Shown: positions 11,401 to 25,600, numbered from the stretch's first letter. The stretch is DNA of 64,000 nucleotides from Mesotaenium endlicherianum (GCA_009602735.1 WELA01003863.1:335156-399155); one strand, 5' to 3'. The notes: generated from the sequence alone by a model not told the origin. Numbers and translations are program-made.

Positions 11401-12649
11401 GTGCCTCATGTGTGTGCTCTTGCTGGCAGGGAGGCACCAGACTCAGCTTGAGGGAGAGTGAGGCGCAGCTCGCCCCCCTGGGCTCGTGGGCTCCCGGGCT
11501 TGTGAGCTTGCGCTGGGGACTTGCTACACTCACTCACTCACTCACTCACTCACAGCGAGAATAGCAACAGCCCATCTCCCCGAAGGGGGTGGAGCCTTGT
11601 GGTGGAGCCTCATTAGTGGAGCCTTACGGTGGCAAGGCACTGAGGGTAGCAAGGAACATCGTTGAGACTTGACACTAATAAGAAGCTGCAAGTGTTGCTC
11701 CTTCTGCAATTAACTACCCGCAACATTACTATCACCCATACGAGTAAATATGCATGACAGAGCTGGCGGGGGAGAAGCTCACAATGGAGGGGGTGAGGCT
11801 GGGGGCGGGTANAGGAAGTGGATTTCGCAAAGGAGACGGTAAGGGCGGAGGTAGTTTGGTGGGGGAAAGGGGCCAGGACAATGAGGAAGATGCTGGAAGA
11901 GGGGCAAAAAGGAAGGAGGGGGGAGGAGAGCTAGATGATGTGTTAGATATATACATTCTTGTCAGCCCTGTGTGAAGGATTGCAAGCACATTGCAAGCAT
12001 GTGATGCATGCTCAGGTGATTTTCAGTCCCGAGTCTACCCGTATTGGGCCGGGGGGGATGAATTACATTTGTTTTCCCCCCTTCTATTATGGCCCATTTG
12101 TCTCTTTTCCACTTTTACGCTAAGCGCGCCTTCCCCAAGGGGCCCTCTGATGATCGTTAGCAGATTGAACGTCACTTGACTTTACCTATATTTTGATTCA
12201 CTTATGAACTGATGATAAGACACAACTGTTGCTGATACAGACCTTGAGTAACGTGGTGAGAGCGATGCGATCCAAGACAAAGTCCTCAGTGGTGGTCTGT
12301 GCCCAAAAAGTTGATCTCTTGCCCACTAATTATTACTATCTGGCAAGGTCTACAGACGTGGTTGACACACGTCGCAGCACGATACCAACTGATGCATAGC
12401 TCACGCATTTCAGTATGTGTCCGAGGTTCGGGACGCTCATTTTTTTTGATTCTCAGAAGACAATCAACTTACTTTCAGAGATGGGGAAACCAACTCGGAC
12501 TTGATTTACACTGTTAAGTGCAAGTAGTCATTCACGCCAGCAACATGAAACCCATATCTTCTTCTAGTTAACGTGGCTTGCGACATACAAAGCACACCTG
12601 CCTTCAGAGCAGGGGCTTTGAATCAAAGTGCGTGATTCCTAACATTCAA
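8444..12649. other. Intergenic region with possible 5' exons of the beta-helix gene
   Basis: No gene could be completed. Two minus-strand stretches look like exons: one beginning with ATG near 9468 and ending at a GTGAGT donor near 9382 (acidic, MDDTAFEGGAEAEYGSLHSP), and one after CACTGCAG near 8858 ending near 8693. Their phases do not join to the exon at 8443, so they are not included in that gene. 10.8-11.6 kb is rich in GGGA, GGCA and CACT microsatellites. A single N occurs at 11812. Confidence 0.3.
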
Positions 12650-15600
12650 CTACGAGATAATTGGAAACAACTTCGAGACCTGCTCCAACGGTATGCTTTC
12701 TGAAAGATTCTTGCGTACTCTGGGTCCATTATCGTCATTGGCCGGAAGCTCAATGACCTGCACAACTTCATCATGAGAACCAGCCAAGTTGTTGAGACTA
12801 GAATGTCAATTGTGAGGCACCGATCAACGTAACTCCAACAAAAGAAATTGAAAAACCTATGGCAAGTGACAGGAGATGCACCGAAAGCAACTGGCAGTCA
12901 GGTTAGCGTACCACACCCAAACTTGGGCGCACACAATGAGGGCCTTGCAAGCAAAGACAGCTGAGACTTTTCTCATCGGATGGTCCCTAGTGTGCGCCTC
13001 TACAAAGGCAAAAAAAAGAACCAAAGAAACAAGTTGACAAATTTCCGCAAGATGCATACTGTCGCAAGTAATCATAGAAGAGTCTGGCAGCTCATCTGAA
13101 AACACCAGCCAAGCTTCACGCAATGGAGGTGGGGGGATTTGCACCTGGCCCTGGGAGCCCTCGCTGACAACCCAGCCCTTGATCTCCTGGCTCTGTATGT
13201 ACTTCTCCAGAGCAGGGCCCTCCATGTTGATCGCCTGCATCGCAGGGCACAAACAACGGAAGGCACGCGATACCCGCCGTTGAAAACCAAGACGTCAAAA
13301 GCCGGCGCAAACAAGTGCAGCGCGAAACAGAAAAGAAAAAGCGGCACGCGCTACAGGCTGTTGAGGATAACGCTTTACACCCACCCCACCTTGCAGGCGA
13401 TCGCAACCACAGCGCAAGACACGAAGAACAAGAGGCACGCGCCACACGCTGTAAGGCTGACAATTTAGCTCCTCCTCTTTTGCATGCGCGCGCATCCACA
13501 AGCAACAAAGCCATAGGACACGGGGGAGGATCGCCGAATCGCATTTCAGAACTTCCTAAGTGAGCATCACCTTGAGAGGGGGGGCATAGAAAGGGGGTCA
13601 TATGGTGGAAAGCGCGTAGCAGCAGTCTCTTATGCGCGCCACATTCAAAGGCAGGCATGTACACTGCACGCATGCGCCAACGAGTATGAGTGAACAGGAA
13701 GGAGGCGGCGTGCGCGCTGACCTCGGCGAGAACGGCGCGAGGCACGCGGCGGTACGAGATTGACAGCAGGTGCACTGCGTACGCCTGCATGGCGCTCTCA
13801 AAGCCTGCCAACTCATCACCACGAAAGGAAAAAATGAACAAAGAAGACCACCTTCACCTTATGAGTTTCCCCCCCTATAGTAGAGGCCCAGCAACTGAGA
13901 ATAAGCACGCCAAGCTCAACCTCTGAAAGCAAGCATGCCGGAGATGCTGCTGCAGCAGGACTTGGAGCTCTTATGCGATCAAACAGGAACAGTCAGAGCA
14001 GTAGTAATTTCAGGCCACTCCATACGCCAGAGCGAGATTGCTCACGGAACAACAGAGAGAGCAATTGCTCGAGCAACGGCCCTCACAGCTTAATGTTCTG
14101 CTGTATGTCATGGACTTTAACGCTGCTTCACTGCGACAACCCCCTCCTCCCCCCCCCAAAGGGCACTTCTTTAATCTACAAAGTACAGAGGACCTCGGGT
14201 TTGGCACTGTAATGGTGGGCCTCACCAACGGAAGTACAGTTGCTGCATAAAGACCCAACCTCGCTACAGCTCAACTGGCCCCTGCTCGACTCCAGATAGA
14301 AAGCCCTCCGACACACCTCTAGCCCCCCAACCATTTGCCCAGCATCTTTGCCGTCGAGAATATCCTCTCCCCNTACCCGTCCTATTGAGAACCCTCCTGC
14401 CCCTGTCTGCAAACCTCCTCCCCGTCTCCCCTTCTCAAACAAGAGCCCCCCCTTCCAAGGAGCCGCCTGGCCCCCGTCCGCTATAATCATGAGGAACAGC
14501 AGCTTTAGGTGCCTTCGAGGGGGAGCGATAACGGCCATGGCCATCCAGAATGCAGCTGTCTTTCTTACATGGTGCTCACATTTGTCTTCCGATACGGTCG
14601 AGAGGGTCACACACGTGCAGAGAGAGAATGCATGCCAGACCTCACCGCTCAGTACTGTGGTGCTGCAGCTACAAGCAGAGGCCACATGTGAGTGGGATAC
14701 ACTCAGAGGAAGGTCAGCAGGACAGGCCGCCAGGCTAAATGCGTGCCAGAGGATTGTTGCCCCACCTGTTATATTTAAGGAACAGCAGCAGCCCCAACAT
14801 GCGCTGTTACTGAGATTTCTCAGTCCAGCAGCTACGTGTCCCCAGGGCACGGGTGTGGAGAAGGCTCGGAAAGAGGAAGAGGGAGGGAGGGAGGGAGGGA
14901 GGGGATTGAACCTGTGTTTGTGGCTAAGAATTCCCATCGACCGGGTGTGCCCCAGTAGTACCCCCAGCAAGCTACCCCTCTTGTACTTCCTGCCTCAGTG
15001 TCCACCATATGACTACAAGATCAACCTCTATTTTCTCTACCCACCTCCTTCCTTTTTCCCCCTCCCCCTTGCTCCCTAAAGAGAAGGGGGGGCAGAAAGG
15101 ATCTGAACTACTTCTCCAGCAGGGATGGTAAGAAATGCAATTGACAGACGGTCTCAACGACGAGAAAGACACACCTGGCACAAGCTCTGTGATCTCCCGA
15201 CTCCTGGCGGCCTCGTTCCAGAACTCCCTGAAGCGCGCCGTCTACCACACACAAGAGGTGGAAAAACATGCGCGAGCGCGCCACGTGAACACACAAGCGA
15301 AGCTTCAATTGTGTATGCACAATATCAACCAATCCACAGGGAGGCGGAGAAAGTCGTGGGCGCACCACCATCAATCAGAGCGGAATTCTGCGAGCACCAT
15401 GCAACTCAAAAGTCGTGTGCACGCCACGCCAGCACACACAGCTGAGCTTTGCGGAACTAAATGCAACCCAAGTGCATGCCGGCGCAGTTACAACTGTAGA
15501 GTAATAGAACTGCACAGTACTGCTCTGTCCCCTTCTGAGAGCTGCGAGGCGACGTGCGCACATGCGACGCTACCCAACAGAGTAATCAACGCGGTTGAAG

Positions 15601-18600
15601 AAATGACCATGGTTGGTACTCTGAGCGTTACATTCGACTACTAACATAGCACTGGACTTGCCTCACTTAACACAAAATGAGCAACTCCACAGAAGTATGC
15701 CTTTGAGAAATGCAATGTTGATCACAGCCAGTTAGAAGGAAAAGACAAGCACCGTTCTGTGGCATGCGAGCACTTCTCATTCTGTGCCATATCAGCACCT
15801 TTGTGTAACGCCAGAGCACCGTTCTGTGACATTTCAATAGTCTTTTGCGACACTCCTGCCAAGCAGGTGAATCAGCAGCCACGAGGAGCTAGGCCAACGA
15901 CACCAACAGCTGAACAGGTGCGCCAGCGCCAAAGCGAGGGTGAGAGCAGGCGGACCCTACCTCCAGGTGGTGGGCCAGGGTGGCGAGGGCCACAAACGGT
16001 TGCTCCAGTTGCTGTTTTTGACTGTCAAGGGTAAGCTACTGGGCATTTAGGTAAGATGGCAAACAGAAGGGGTGCTCAAGCGGCTTGCTTGCCATTCTGC
16101 CAGGCTCCACACCGGCAATATCTCATGCTGGCGAGGCACTAACTTACACGCACCAATGAGCTCTGAGCTCTTCCGTCCCTTCCCAAACGTGCTACCGGCT
16201 TCTTTATCCCTGCAACTGTGGGAGTCAACAAGGTCCAAAAGGTCCCAAACCCTACATCCTCATGCAGTCAACAAAGGTCGAGGCCCCTACGCCTGAAGCA
16301 GTCGACAAAGTCCAAACTCAACATAACTGTGAGAGTGCAGATGCATCTATGAAGGGACCCAGCAATGCACTCCTAACGAGTAGAACTGCTCGGTGTAATG
16401 ACTAATAAAGAGTATCTGTAGTGTATTGAGGATACGATTCGCTCGGGGATGAGGTGCATGCACAGGGTGTAGTCGGGCCCAGGCAGGGCCATCAGAGCCT
16501 GCACCACATCATCACCATCCAAACAACCAAAAGAACACGATCACAGGCATCTTCAAGAAGCTGGGATGAATCGAAGAATATTGACATGAACGAGTAGGCA
16601 TGCCATGACTAGGCTTGCAGGGCAGTCAAGCAGCAGAAGGTTGGACACAGCAAGCATGGAAGTGGAGGCACCCGTACATGCTCCTCAAAGCGGAGAAGAC
16701 AGAACTTGCAGAAGCATGTTAAGCCGATGTGCTCCGCTCTTTTCTGTCATAGCGGTCCAGCCCACAAAACTCTACGATAAACACCCTGGGGGACTTACTG
16801 ATACAACTGCTGAAGAAAAAAGCATACTAAAACAGGAGAAAAAAAGCTGATAGTGGAGCTCCTACCGACGCCCCCCCAGGTCCTGTCCGGACAGGTGGAG
16901 TCACGGCAAGTGTGTCCTTCACCCCTGGGCAAATGCCGTCATGGGCTGCTCTATGTTTGCTGCTGTTATGTATTCATACTGCACAATAAAACCTGTCTCA
17001 ACTACAAAAAGGTGAAGAAAGCTTTCTCCTTGCCACAGAGCTGAAATAAGGAGCTCAAAGCAGCTCTTACCCCATGTTTCACATGTTCTCTCCATTATGC
17101 ATCTATGAGCTAATAAGCCTGGTCTAGGAGCTCTCGCATACGGTCAAATATAATCGCGATATAAGCTCACAACACATTGCAACTGCACCAGACAAACTTC
17201 AAGCGGGTGCATCCCACATGATGCTATACTCCATATAATCGTTCATCTACCCACCCAGCCGCCCTTAAAATTAGTGGGCTCGAAAGCTCCACCAGATAAT
17301 CTCTTTGTAGTTCCAAGTCTACATAGGCAGCACTGGAGAATGGCTGGAAGAAATTCTCAATAGACCACTCCTTGCTCAAAGGAAGAATCATAACAGGGGG
17401 GCATTGCGCAGGAGCTGTAGCACAAAATGGCTGTGACGGGTGAAGAAAAAGGAGGGAAGGAGTAAAGCAGGGGAGAGGGAAGAAGGCAAGGCGTAGATAG
17501 AGACTGACTCTACTTATGACAAATGATGGTAAGCATACATGCCTAGCCCAGCCTTCCTTCACGGTGTTGCACTGCATACACTATGTTCCCAACTGACCCC
17601 CCCTAAACAAAGGATTTAAAAGAGAAGCTCATAATTGCATTATAGTTAAAGGTTGACTTCACACGGAGCATTGCACCACCCTAACACAGTGTGAACACCA
17701 TCCACTGAAGGCTCTTTTTCCTCTTCTTTTTCTCTTCTGTGCCCTTTTCTGCCCGTTTGCGCCTATAAACAGCAATGCGTGTACCTGACACTCCAAATGC
17801 AACATGATCATGCACACAATTGCCTTCTTGCACCAGCATAGAGGACTCTACTACTAGCCGCCAAAGGATTTCCTTTCTACTGACAAGGATGACAATTGAA
17901 AAGGTCTAGTGTGCACATCCAAAGACAATACTCCCACTTGTGCTGTCACTCCTTGCCTTCACCAAAGCCTGTTGCAGGTTCCCACACTAGGTCTGGTTTT
18001 CCGACATACTAGTGCATGTCTATAGCACAAACAATATAAACAGATGGTTTGAAGGAGCTTAGAAAGCTGTCTTAGGGAGGAAAAGCATGCTGCATACCTT
18101 GATGCATATCCTCAGCATAGCCTGCAGGTTTGCTCTTCCTTGGTCAAACTGCGTACGTATGAACTTATTTCCACGGTTAACTACATACATATATGCCCGC
18201 TGTTCGAATTAGATCAGCATTATAGTACATGACGAGTCTAATCTTGTAGTCACTACCCCTCATAGCATGCCACATAGCATGCGAAAAACTATAGCCACCA
18301 TATTTCCCCTTCATTAATATTGGCAGAGAAAGTACCTGATAGAGTCGAAGAAGGCAAAGGTTTGCGTCTAAGCTATATGTCCTGTTTTGGACCTGCCATA
18401 GAAATCACCGCAGATTTATACGATCAGTTCCAGCTGCCAAATTAAGCAACTTTTCTCTGCGGGTAGAACTAGATCTTTGCGACTGCGATGATTCCCAAGG
18501 AAAGGGCAGTGTAACGTGTGGGTGTTTGGTTATGCACATGCACCTGCTCCTGAACAAAACGTTCAAGGTCTGGAAGAAGATCCGGATTATAAGGTTGAGC

Positions 18601-18639
18601 TGCAGCTACTTGCTCTACAGTGAGGGTAGGCCCTGGCAT
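12650..18639 (-). CDS. EIF3K: Eukaryotic translation initiation factor 3 subunit k
   Basis: Nine exons on the minus strand: 18544-18639 (ATG at 18637-18639), 18336-18392, 18098-18148, 16436-16498, 15961-16011, 15175-15241, 13722-13804, 13145-13234, 12650-12757 (TAG at 12650-12652). Every junction is GT-AG and all phases fit, giving about 221 residues, close to plant and animal eIF3k (about 220). Conserved segments in order: YNPDLLPDLERFVQEQ, TYSLDANLCLLRLYQ, ALMALPGPDYTLC, FREFWNEAARSREI, SISYRRVPRAVLAE, NMEGPALEKYIQ, SIPLEQVSKLFPI. eIF3k is a small PCI/HAM-type subunit of the cytosolic eIF3 complex that binds the 40S ribosome, usually paired with eIF3l. The exons are 51-108 bp, so ORF scans miss the gene. 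Family call is very secure. Confidence 0.95.
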
Positions 18640-19802
18640 GATTCCCCTATGGTATTATAATGGATGGGAACAAGCTGATAAATTCCTTGAAAAAAAGAAT
18701 ACTCAATTGATTCCGCACAAGAGCTGAATGCTGCTGTCGCAGAAGCTGCACCTGCACAATAGCTTTTTACGTTTTAAGAGTAAAACTTTTCTGTGTCACG
18801 GTCCTTTCCTAGCGTCGATCACCTCATGCGGAACGTATGCATCATAAGATATTCATTCGACAATACAGCGCCGTTCTCGCTTCTGAAACGAACCCTAAGC
18901 CTCGACACATGTTGCGATCACCGCGATAAACAAAATGCCGTCGTTAGGAACCACTACAGTTTACCAACCCAAACACTAAAAAGCATGTCAACAAGAGGTC
19001 ACGATGTTGGAACTTCAGAGCTAGTGTGTACATGATCCAGCCTACGGAAGTCGATCAGGGAGTTCGTCCTTGTCAGCCCTTCCACACGTTTTTACAATGA
19101 CCTTATCAGAGCTTCATCATCGTTTTAATTTGTAACCTCCACAAGTCAGTCAAATGATACAGCACCACATTGGCCATCGAGTAAGAGGGCAGGTTAGATC
19201 AAGTGCTCAAAGGACTAAACGTATACCACTTTTGACCCGCACATTGGTTGCATACAGAAGCGTTTGACCCCCATGATTAAGTTGGCAGCACACGTCCTAC
19301 ACCCCTCTGAAGTATGGTTTTGTTATTGCTCCCTTCATGTACAAAGTTGCTGCCAATACCCTATCGAGTACTAGTTATCACATACTTCCGGACCTTCAAT
19401 CCATTGTCACAATCAAATGACATTTATGTTGCAGTACCCTTGAAATGTTTTTTCTCTTTGGGCAAGATGTACCCCTGATAAAAAACATGTCCAATAAGAC
19501 ATGAGGTGGTGGTAGCTTGGACTGCCTTACTCCACTTTCCAGGATTTCTCATTCTAGTTAGTGTCTATCATTTCTTCCTGAAGCAGCAAGAGACGTGAGT
19601 ATCTCATGCATCTAAAGAGGAAAGAAAAACTCATAGTCTACCTCAAGACTAGAGAATCTACATTACAATCTATATATACAAAGTGAAGGCCCAAATATGC
19701 AGGCTACACTAGGTCTACGAGAACACAAGTTTTCAAATGGGAAAGTTTGCCTTGGACCTCCTTTCCTGGCGAGTAATGTACAAATATACCGTGAAGGTAC
19801 AC
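18640..19802. other. Intergenic, upstream of eIF3k and downstream of the F-box gene
   Basis: AT-rich sequence with no supportable exon. Both flanking genes are on the minus strand, so this holds the eIF3k promoter and the F-box 3' untranslated region; no clear core promoter motif was recognised. Confidence 0.35.
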
Positions 19803-21527
19803 TCATGCAAGTTCCAGAGCCGAGAAACCAAATTGTCCAACCTCTTCTTCCAGCCATTCCCTTTCCTTCACCCACTCGCTCGGCTGTTTCTGTCTATGTT
19901 CTCGAGAGCGAGAGCCTCTCCCTTTACTGGAGTTACTTGCTTTTGGACTGGCCTTCAAATGGTAAGCTGACGGGCTGTGTGGCTTCAGCCCTTCAGAGCG
20001 GAGCGCCCTTGACTCCCTGTTGGCAGCTTTCACCTGCTTCTTGTGCTCTTTCCGGAGCTCCCGCCGCATCTCTCTCACCTCATCAAGACTCTTCCCCAAA
20101 TTGCCCGGAGATGCAGCACAACTATTATCACTGTTTCCCTCATCTTCAAGCCTTTCGTCCTCACCTTTGGTATATTTCTGAGGTGCTCCAGTCCTGCATC
20201 CTTTGTCTTCCTCCTGATCACTGGACTCTGACTCCACCTCATTCAGTCCGTCAACTATATGTTTGCCTTTGGAAGTGATGAGCCCATGTTTAGCAATCAT
20301 TGCTTGCTCGACAGCACCCCTCATGAAGAAGGCTCTGCCAGCGATTGATTTCCTCATGAGGCCTGAAATATCCTCTGGGTCTAGCTTGTACCGCTGCAAA
20401 GCTTCCTTTTTGGAAATAAGACCATATGCTGGAATGGCCTGTTCACACCTGCAAACATCACAGGTGGCTTCAGGTCCCTGACAGGTGTCAACGTGACAAA
20501 AGCCATTTGGTGAACAAATTTCCAAGCAGCAGGAGGCTTTGGATCCAGCCAAACTACACATGCAAGAAGGTGATTGCAAAACATAACAGTTGTGTTTGAC
20601 AGCTAAATTTCTTATCTCCGAACATGATCTGTCGATTCTCTTATTCATAGTGAAGATAAAGAAACACGCACGCACACTTTGTAAACTACTTTCACCTACA
20701 TGCCTGTCTTGTGTGCTGGCACCACAATACATGGCAGTTGCAATCATTGACACAGCATACTTAAGCTGAGGGCTCTACGCCAGAATCGAGAAGTGTACCT
20801 CTCACAGAGACGTGGCCGATCCGGGAGGAGTATGAACACATACTGAGTGGGTGTTGCACAGGCTCGACAACGGGAATTCTGCCAAATTCATATATAACAA
20901 CCCGATTTATCTTCCATGTTGCAGCTTGTGAAGGAGGACGCTGGACAAAATGTTCACACTGCGTGTCTTAAGTATGAACCTGGTGGAGTTCTTACTACCT
21001 AAGCACAGCTCGAACTCTAACCATCAAACTGAATTACCAGCAAATATTGCAACCTCCCTTGCTTCCCTTGCTCGAAGGTTCCAACTACTTTGTGGTTCTT
21101 GTAGGTGGCAATCACGAGACCCAGAAACATTGCTCTAAGTTGCAGACAAAAGCCATACCTGTTTACTGCAGAACAAGGCATGCCAAGAGGTAGCGTGCTC
21201 TCGTCCACCAGCCCCAGAGACAGCTGTTGCACATGTGTGGAAGTCTTCGTCATATTCCCAGAAGAACTCGTCGTCATCTGCACCGATTGTCTTCTCTTTC
21301 GTTCCACAAATGTTCCGAACCCAGCCTTTATCAGTGCACAAGTCCTCCCAAAGACCATTTGCGGAGGCTACAAAATGGATGTCGCGATTGCAGCAGCTCA
21401 GGAGAGCTAAAGTTCGTGCATCCAAAGTTTGCCTCAATCGATCAAATATGAACGCCAGAGGAAGTTGTTCGAATGCAACACCACCTACATTATCATTTGA
21501 ATTATCAACCACACTATTTGATCCCAT
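19803..21527 (-). CDS. F-box protein with XPA C-terminus-like region
   Basis: Exon 1 is 21159-21527 (ATG at 21525-21527, GTATGG donor). Residues about 19-65 form an F-box: FEQLPLAFIFDRLRQ, then LLSCCNRDIHFVA and GLWEDLC. A second likely exon is 20902-20958 (19 codons, phase 0). The last exon starts somewhere between about 20565 and 20750 and ends at TGA 19803. It contains CxxC (CDVC) followed by YGLISKKEALQRYKLDPEDI, which resembles the XPA C-terminal pattern (LITKTEAK..YLLKDxDL), then an acidic spacer and a basic helix (EVREMRRELRKEHKKQVKAA) recalling the XPA C-terminal Lys/Arg-rich helix. The role as an SCF ubiquitin-ligase substrate adaptor is inferred from the F-box. The intron between the second and last exons is unresolved because phases do not match. 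Confidence 0.65.
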
Positions 21528-22652
21528 TTTACTACCCTTAAAACGACGTCCAGTAGATGCACCAGAAAGAAACTCCCACTTGCGTCAGCCTACCTCACCC
21601 CAACATTTTCTTGAATCCATCTAATGGAAATTACACGACACTACTAAAAGTTCTTCAACGGTACTGGCAATAGTATGCACGCACAATATGCGTTTTTGTG
21701 ATCTCGCTCTGACAGAAAATAGACTGCCTACGTCGTTGCTAGACTCTGCCTCACGAAGGTAATGCAGCGTACACTTAGGCATGTTTGCAAATCTGGGAAG
21801 ACATCGGAAGCAGATACATGCTCTCAAAGTGCTAAGGCATGCGACGGAATCAAAGGGGAATGATGCTATGTTCATATCGTTGTTCTAAGCTGGATTTAAG
21901 CCATTCCTAGTGATTCCAAGCAAATCCAAATAACTCCCAAGCGAGCTGAAGAGTCCGTCTGTCAGCAATTGAAGCCATGTGCAACGTTACTTGCTGCTCG
22001 AGCCAGCTCAAGAGGGGCATTCCGAAGCTGTTGGGAGCAATCTGGAGACATCCGAAGCTGCAGTCCATGTTGGTCTTGTCTGGTTCCTCTCATCGCGCTG
22101 CCTCGCTCATTATCATGGCAACTTGCAAGCACTGGAAAGCAGCAGATGTGTGTACGTTATCGTACATTTATCTCAAAAGTCGTCAAAGATAGACTCGCGT
22201 CAAGTTCCTTGATCTTGGAATTTATTACTCGTCAATTTCCAAATTTCCATCAGCAAGCAATTTTGTCATCCATTAACCGATCTTTTAGTTCGTAAACGTC
22301 CAAACAATTCACCGTTTTATTGCTGTCTAATCTGGTCCAAGAACTACATTTTAATATCACGCGGTATTCTGCACCTCTTCCTACATAAATTAGACCTTTA
22401 AGAGACTATTTTGGGTCCTTTTCTTCGGACAGCGATGGCATGGTCCTCTATATAGCTAGCTCCCCTCACGCACCAAGTATTGTGTAATGAGAGGTCACTG
22501 AGTGAAGCTTGCTGCCAACAAAAACCGACGTTCTTATTATTCTCACGGCCAACTGGTCTTGGAGACAAGTCCCGCTGGATGCTGGTGACGAGTCGAAGCT
22601 TATATTTTTGAACGTTTATGCTTCATCGTGGTTAACGTGGGCTATTGGAACG
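21528..22652. promoter_or_regulatory. Divergent intergenic region between F-box and TMEM115-like genes
   Basis: About 1.1 kb separates two outward-facing start codons. A TATATAG motif at about 22449-22455 lies some 200 bp upstream of the TMEM115-like ATG and is a candidate TATA box. Short ORFs here show no domain. Assignment as a shared promoter region is inference from orientation. Confidence 0.35.
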
Positions 22653-25600
22653 ATGAGCGCCCCTGTTGCCAATATAGGGGTACATTTCTGCAGATACAGG
22701 ATCTTATGTCAGTGAAGATTGTGCAATAATGCAGAAAGCCTCGTCGTACCATCGCTCATATTTTTGGTCCGATGTGACGTAAACGTCAGTCTGCATCCAA
22801 TCTTGTCATCTAACAGTTTCTTTGCCATTGCAGGTACGGAGCCTCTTTACAGGCTACACGCGGTTATCTAAAGCTCTCAGTGCAATTCTTGCCATAGGCT
22901 TCCTGGTCACTTATCTGATCCCATCAGCTGGCGAGGTTCTCCTTCTGAAGCCTGGAAAGTAAGGCCGCACACTCTTCTTGTCACCCATTAGTTTCTGAAA
23001 AAGTTTGAATTGAAAAAAAAGATTACAACGGCGTGTTTTTTCTGCACTTTCCGCTGCAGGTGGCAATCCCTCTTTGTGTTCTGTGACGTAGCTAACTCGT
23101 ACTTCAACTGCACGTATGTTGCAGGACCATACCATATGCTTGGAACTTGGTCACTGCAGGTTACACTGAAACCACTGTTATAAATGTAAGTGGTCTATTC
23201 AGACTGGCTTATTGTACCAGGACAAGCAGCAGCGTTTCTTCCTATACTCGTCAGCATTTGCACCAATCTTCAGATAATGATGCATTCCTGTGTAGTATGC
23301 CCTTTGTAGTATGTATCTGGCACATGTTTACACTTTTGTTTTGGTGCCGGTTGTGCAGCTCCTCTTCAGTATCTTTGCCCTGCTCATCATTGGAAAGTTT
23401 ATCGAGCCAATCTGGGGGTCGAAGGAGTTTCTGAAATTCATCCTCGTAGTAAACTTCCTGACAGCTTTGAACACGTTTGCGCTCACCATTGCTTTGTACT
23501 ACTCGACCTTGAAAGACGAGTACCTGTAAGCTCCCTATACCCTTCTTGATGTCTAAGACGAGCAAAGACAACGGTTGTCTGACTGACCATGAGTTTGCCA
23601 TTTATGTTTGCATCAGCGCGGGATCACTGCTGGTGCTTATAGAATAATAGAGTATCTCGTTTAACCCACACAAATGCACCGCATAGTTGCCCATAACAGA
23701 AAGTAACACAAATGCAGAGAATTTTACCACTCATCTGCAAAAAGTGTGGGAAAGACATTCAACTTTCCACTTCGGGAGAAAGTAGGAGGGGCGGGTTGAG
23801 AATAGTAGTAAGAGCGGGCTTAGCTCAGCTGCGGAAGGACAAACTGCTCAAGAACGTAAAATACTTAGTAGGAGTGCGTCACGAGAGTCTTAGGCACCCC
23901 TAAAGCTCGTAACTTAAAATGTCCAGCCTGAAAAAGTAGTGGGGTAGTTCCATAATTGTGGTCTCTTGCCGCAGGCATTCGGTCAAATCTACACCATCAA
24001 CCCCTTCAGTCATTTCTGAGGTGAAATGCTTCAGTTACGAGGGTCAATTTTTCTGGCCCTTCTCTGTAGCAGCCTGTGCCGTTCCTTAATGGGGGCAGTA
24101 TGACAAGGAAGACATAAGGAGAGCCAACAGATGGGCATAGAAACATGCCAAAGCCCCGTGCAAACACGTGCTCAGCCATAGGGCTGCAGAGAAAATATTA
24201 GGTCTCATGTGCCTGTCTGTATGCCGTTCAAGCTGACCTGGCACCTTGGCTGTGCGCTCTTGCTTGCTCTCGCTTTTGTCTCTCCCGTTCCTTCGCCCAG
24301 CTATGCCCCTCTGTGCGGATTCCATGGTGTCATTGCTGGCTTCCTGGTGGCGTTGAAGCAGCTCATGCCTGAGCAGGAGCTGATCACGTTATCCACTTTC
24401 AACTTCAGAGCCAAGGTACAACCAGCTCTGTTCCTATGCACTCCTTGCAACTCGTTCATAGGCCCCTTCCCTTCTTCACACTCCCTCCCCTTCCTCCCCC
24501 CAAACTTTCCCCCTCCCTCCCCCNNNNNNNNNNNNNNNNNNNNNNNNNNNNNNNNNNNNNNNNNNNNNNNNNNNNNNNNNNNNNNNNNNNNNNNNNNNNN
24601 NNNNNNNNNNNNNNNNNNNNNNNNNNNNNNNNNNNNNNNNNNNNNNNNNNNNNNNNNNNNNNNNNNNNNNNNNNNNNNNNNNNNNNNNNNNNNNNNNNNN
24701 NNNNNNNNNNNNNNNNNNNNNNNNNNNNNNNNNNNNNNNNNNNNNNNNNNNNNNNNNNNNNNNNNNNNNNNNNNNNNNNNNNNNNNNNNNNNNNNNNNNN
24801 NNNNNNNNNNNNNNNNNNNNNNNNNNNNNNNNNNNNNNNNNNNNNNNNNNNNNNNNNNNNNNNNNNNNNNNNNNNNNNNNNNNNNNNNNNNNNNNNNNNN
24901 NNNNNNNNNNNNNNNNNNNNNNNNNNNNNNNNNNNNNNNNNNNNNNNNNNNNNNNNNNNNNNNNNNNNNNNCAAATATGTTGGCCATATCCAAAAATCTT
25001 GCAACTGTACCCCCGCCCTTCTTCTCCTTCCTGCTTCCCCAAGCACGCACATGGACATGTAGGCACTGATACATGGACTTCAAGGGCCTTCACATTTCAT
25101 CATTCAAATATACCAAGGCATGCATGCAGGCATCTTTGGGCACGTGTGCATAGGTGCATATGTCTGTGCAACGTAGGCTTCATAAAGATTGAGAAGGACC
25201 TAGGTGGCTATATAGAACATACCGTACACGATGTTTGGTCGAAGTGCGGGTAATATTGCTCGGCACCATGTTTACAAGCTAGGAGGGTAAAGTGGATCGT
25301 GGCACCCTCTCAAAGTCTTATAAAGGTTGACTGTCGCCCGGTGGGTCTGTAAGGCTGGCGTGGCCACAAGTTATGGGTTTCTGCAGCGTTCAGGCATCCT
25401 GAGCTACTCTCTTGTGTCAAGGTGGAATTTGACTGTCACTGCTGTTTGACCTTTTAAGTTTTCACGCAACTCAGCTGGACAACTCAGGACTAAGACAGTC
25501 GCACACAATGGCACCAATTGGGGGCAATGGGATCAGCACCCCGACAGGATCCAGAGATTGGGACCATGCCTCATCCTGTGAGGGCCATCTTATCAATCAT

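Noticed and set aside
12857-13252. Read-through of the eIF3k exon into PPPPLREAWLVF
   Set aside because: The CAG/GTGCAA donor at 13145 joins in phase to a downstream exon encoding the conserved eIF3k C-terminus, so the read-through is intron.
24209-25093. Long ORFs spanning the N gaps (also at 37 kb and 51 kb)
   Set aside because: They are created by reading N as open sequence and have no supported content.
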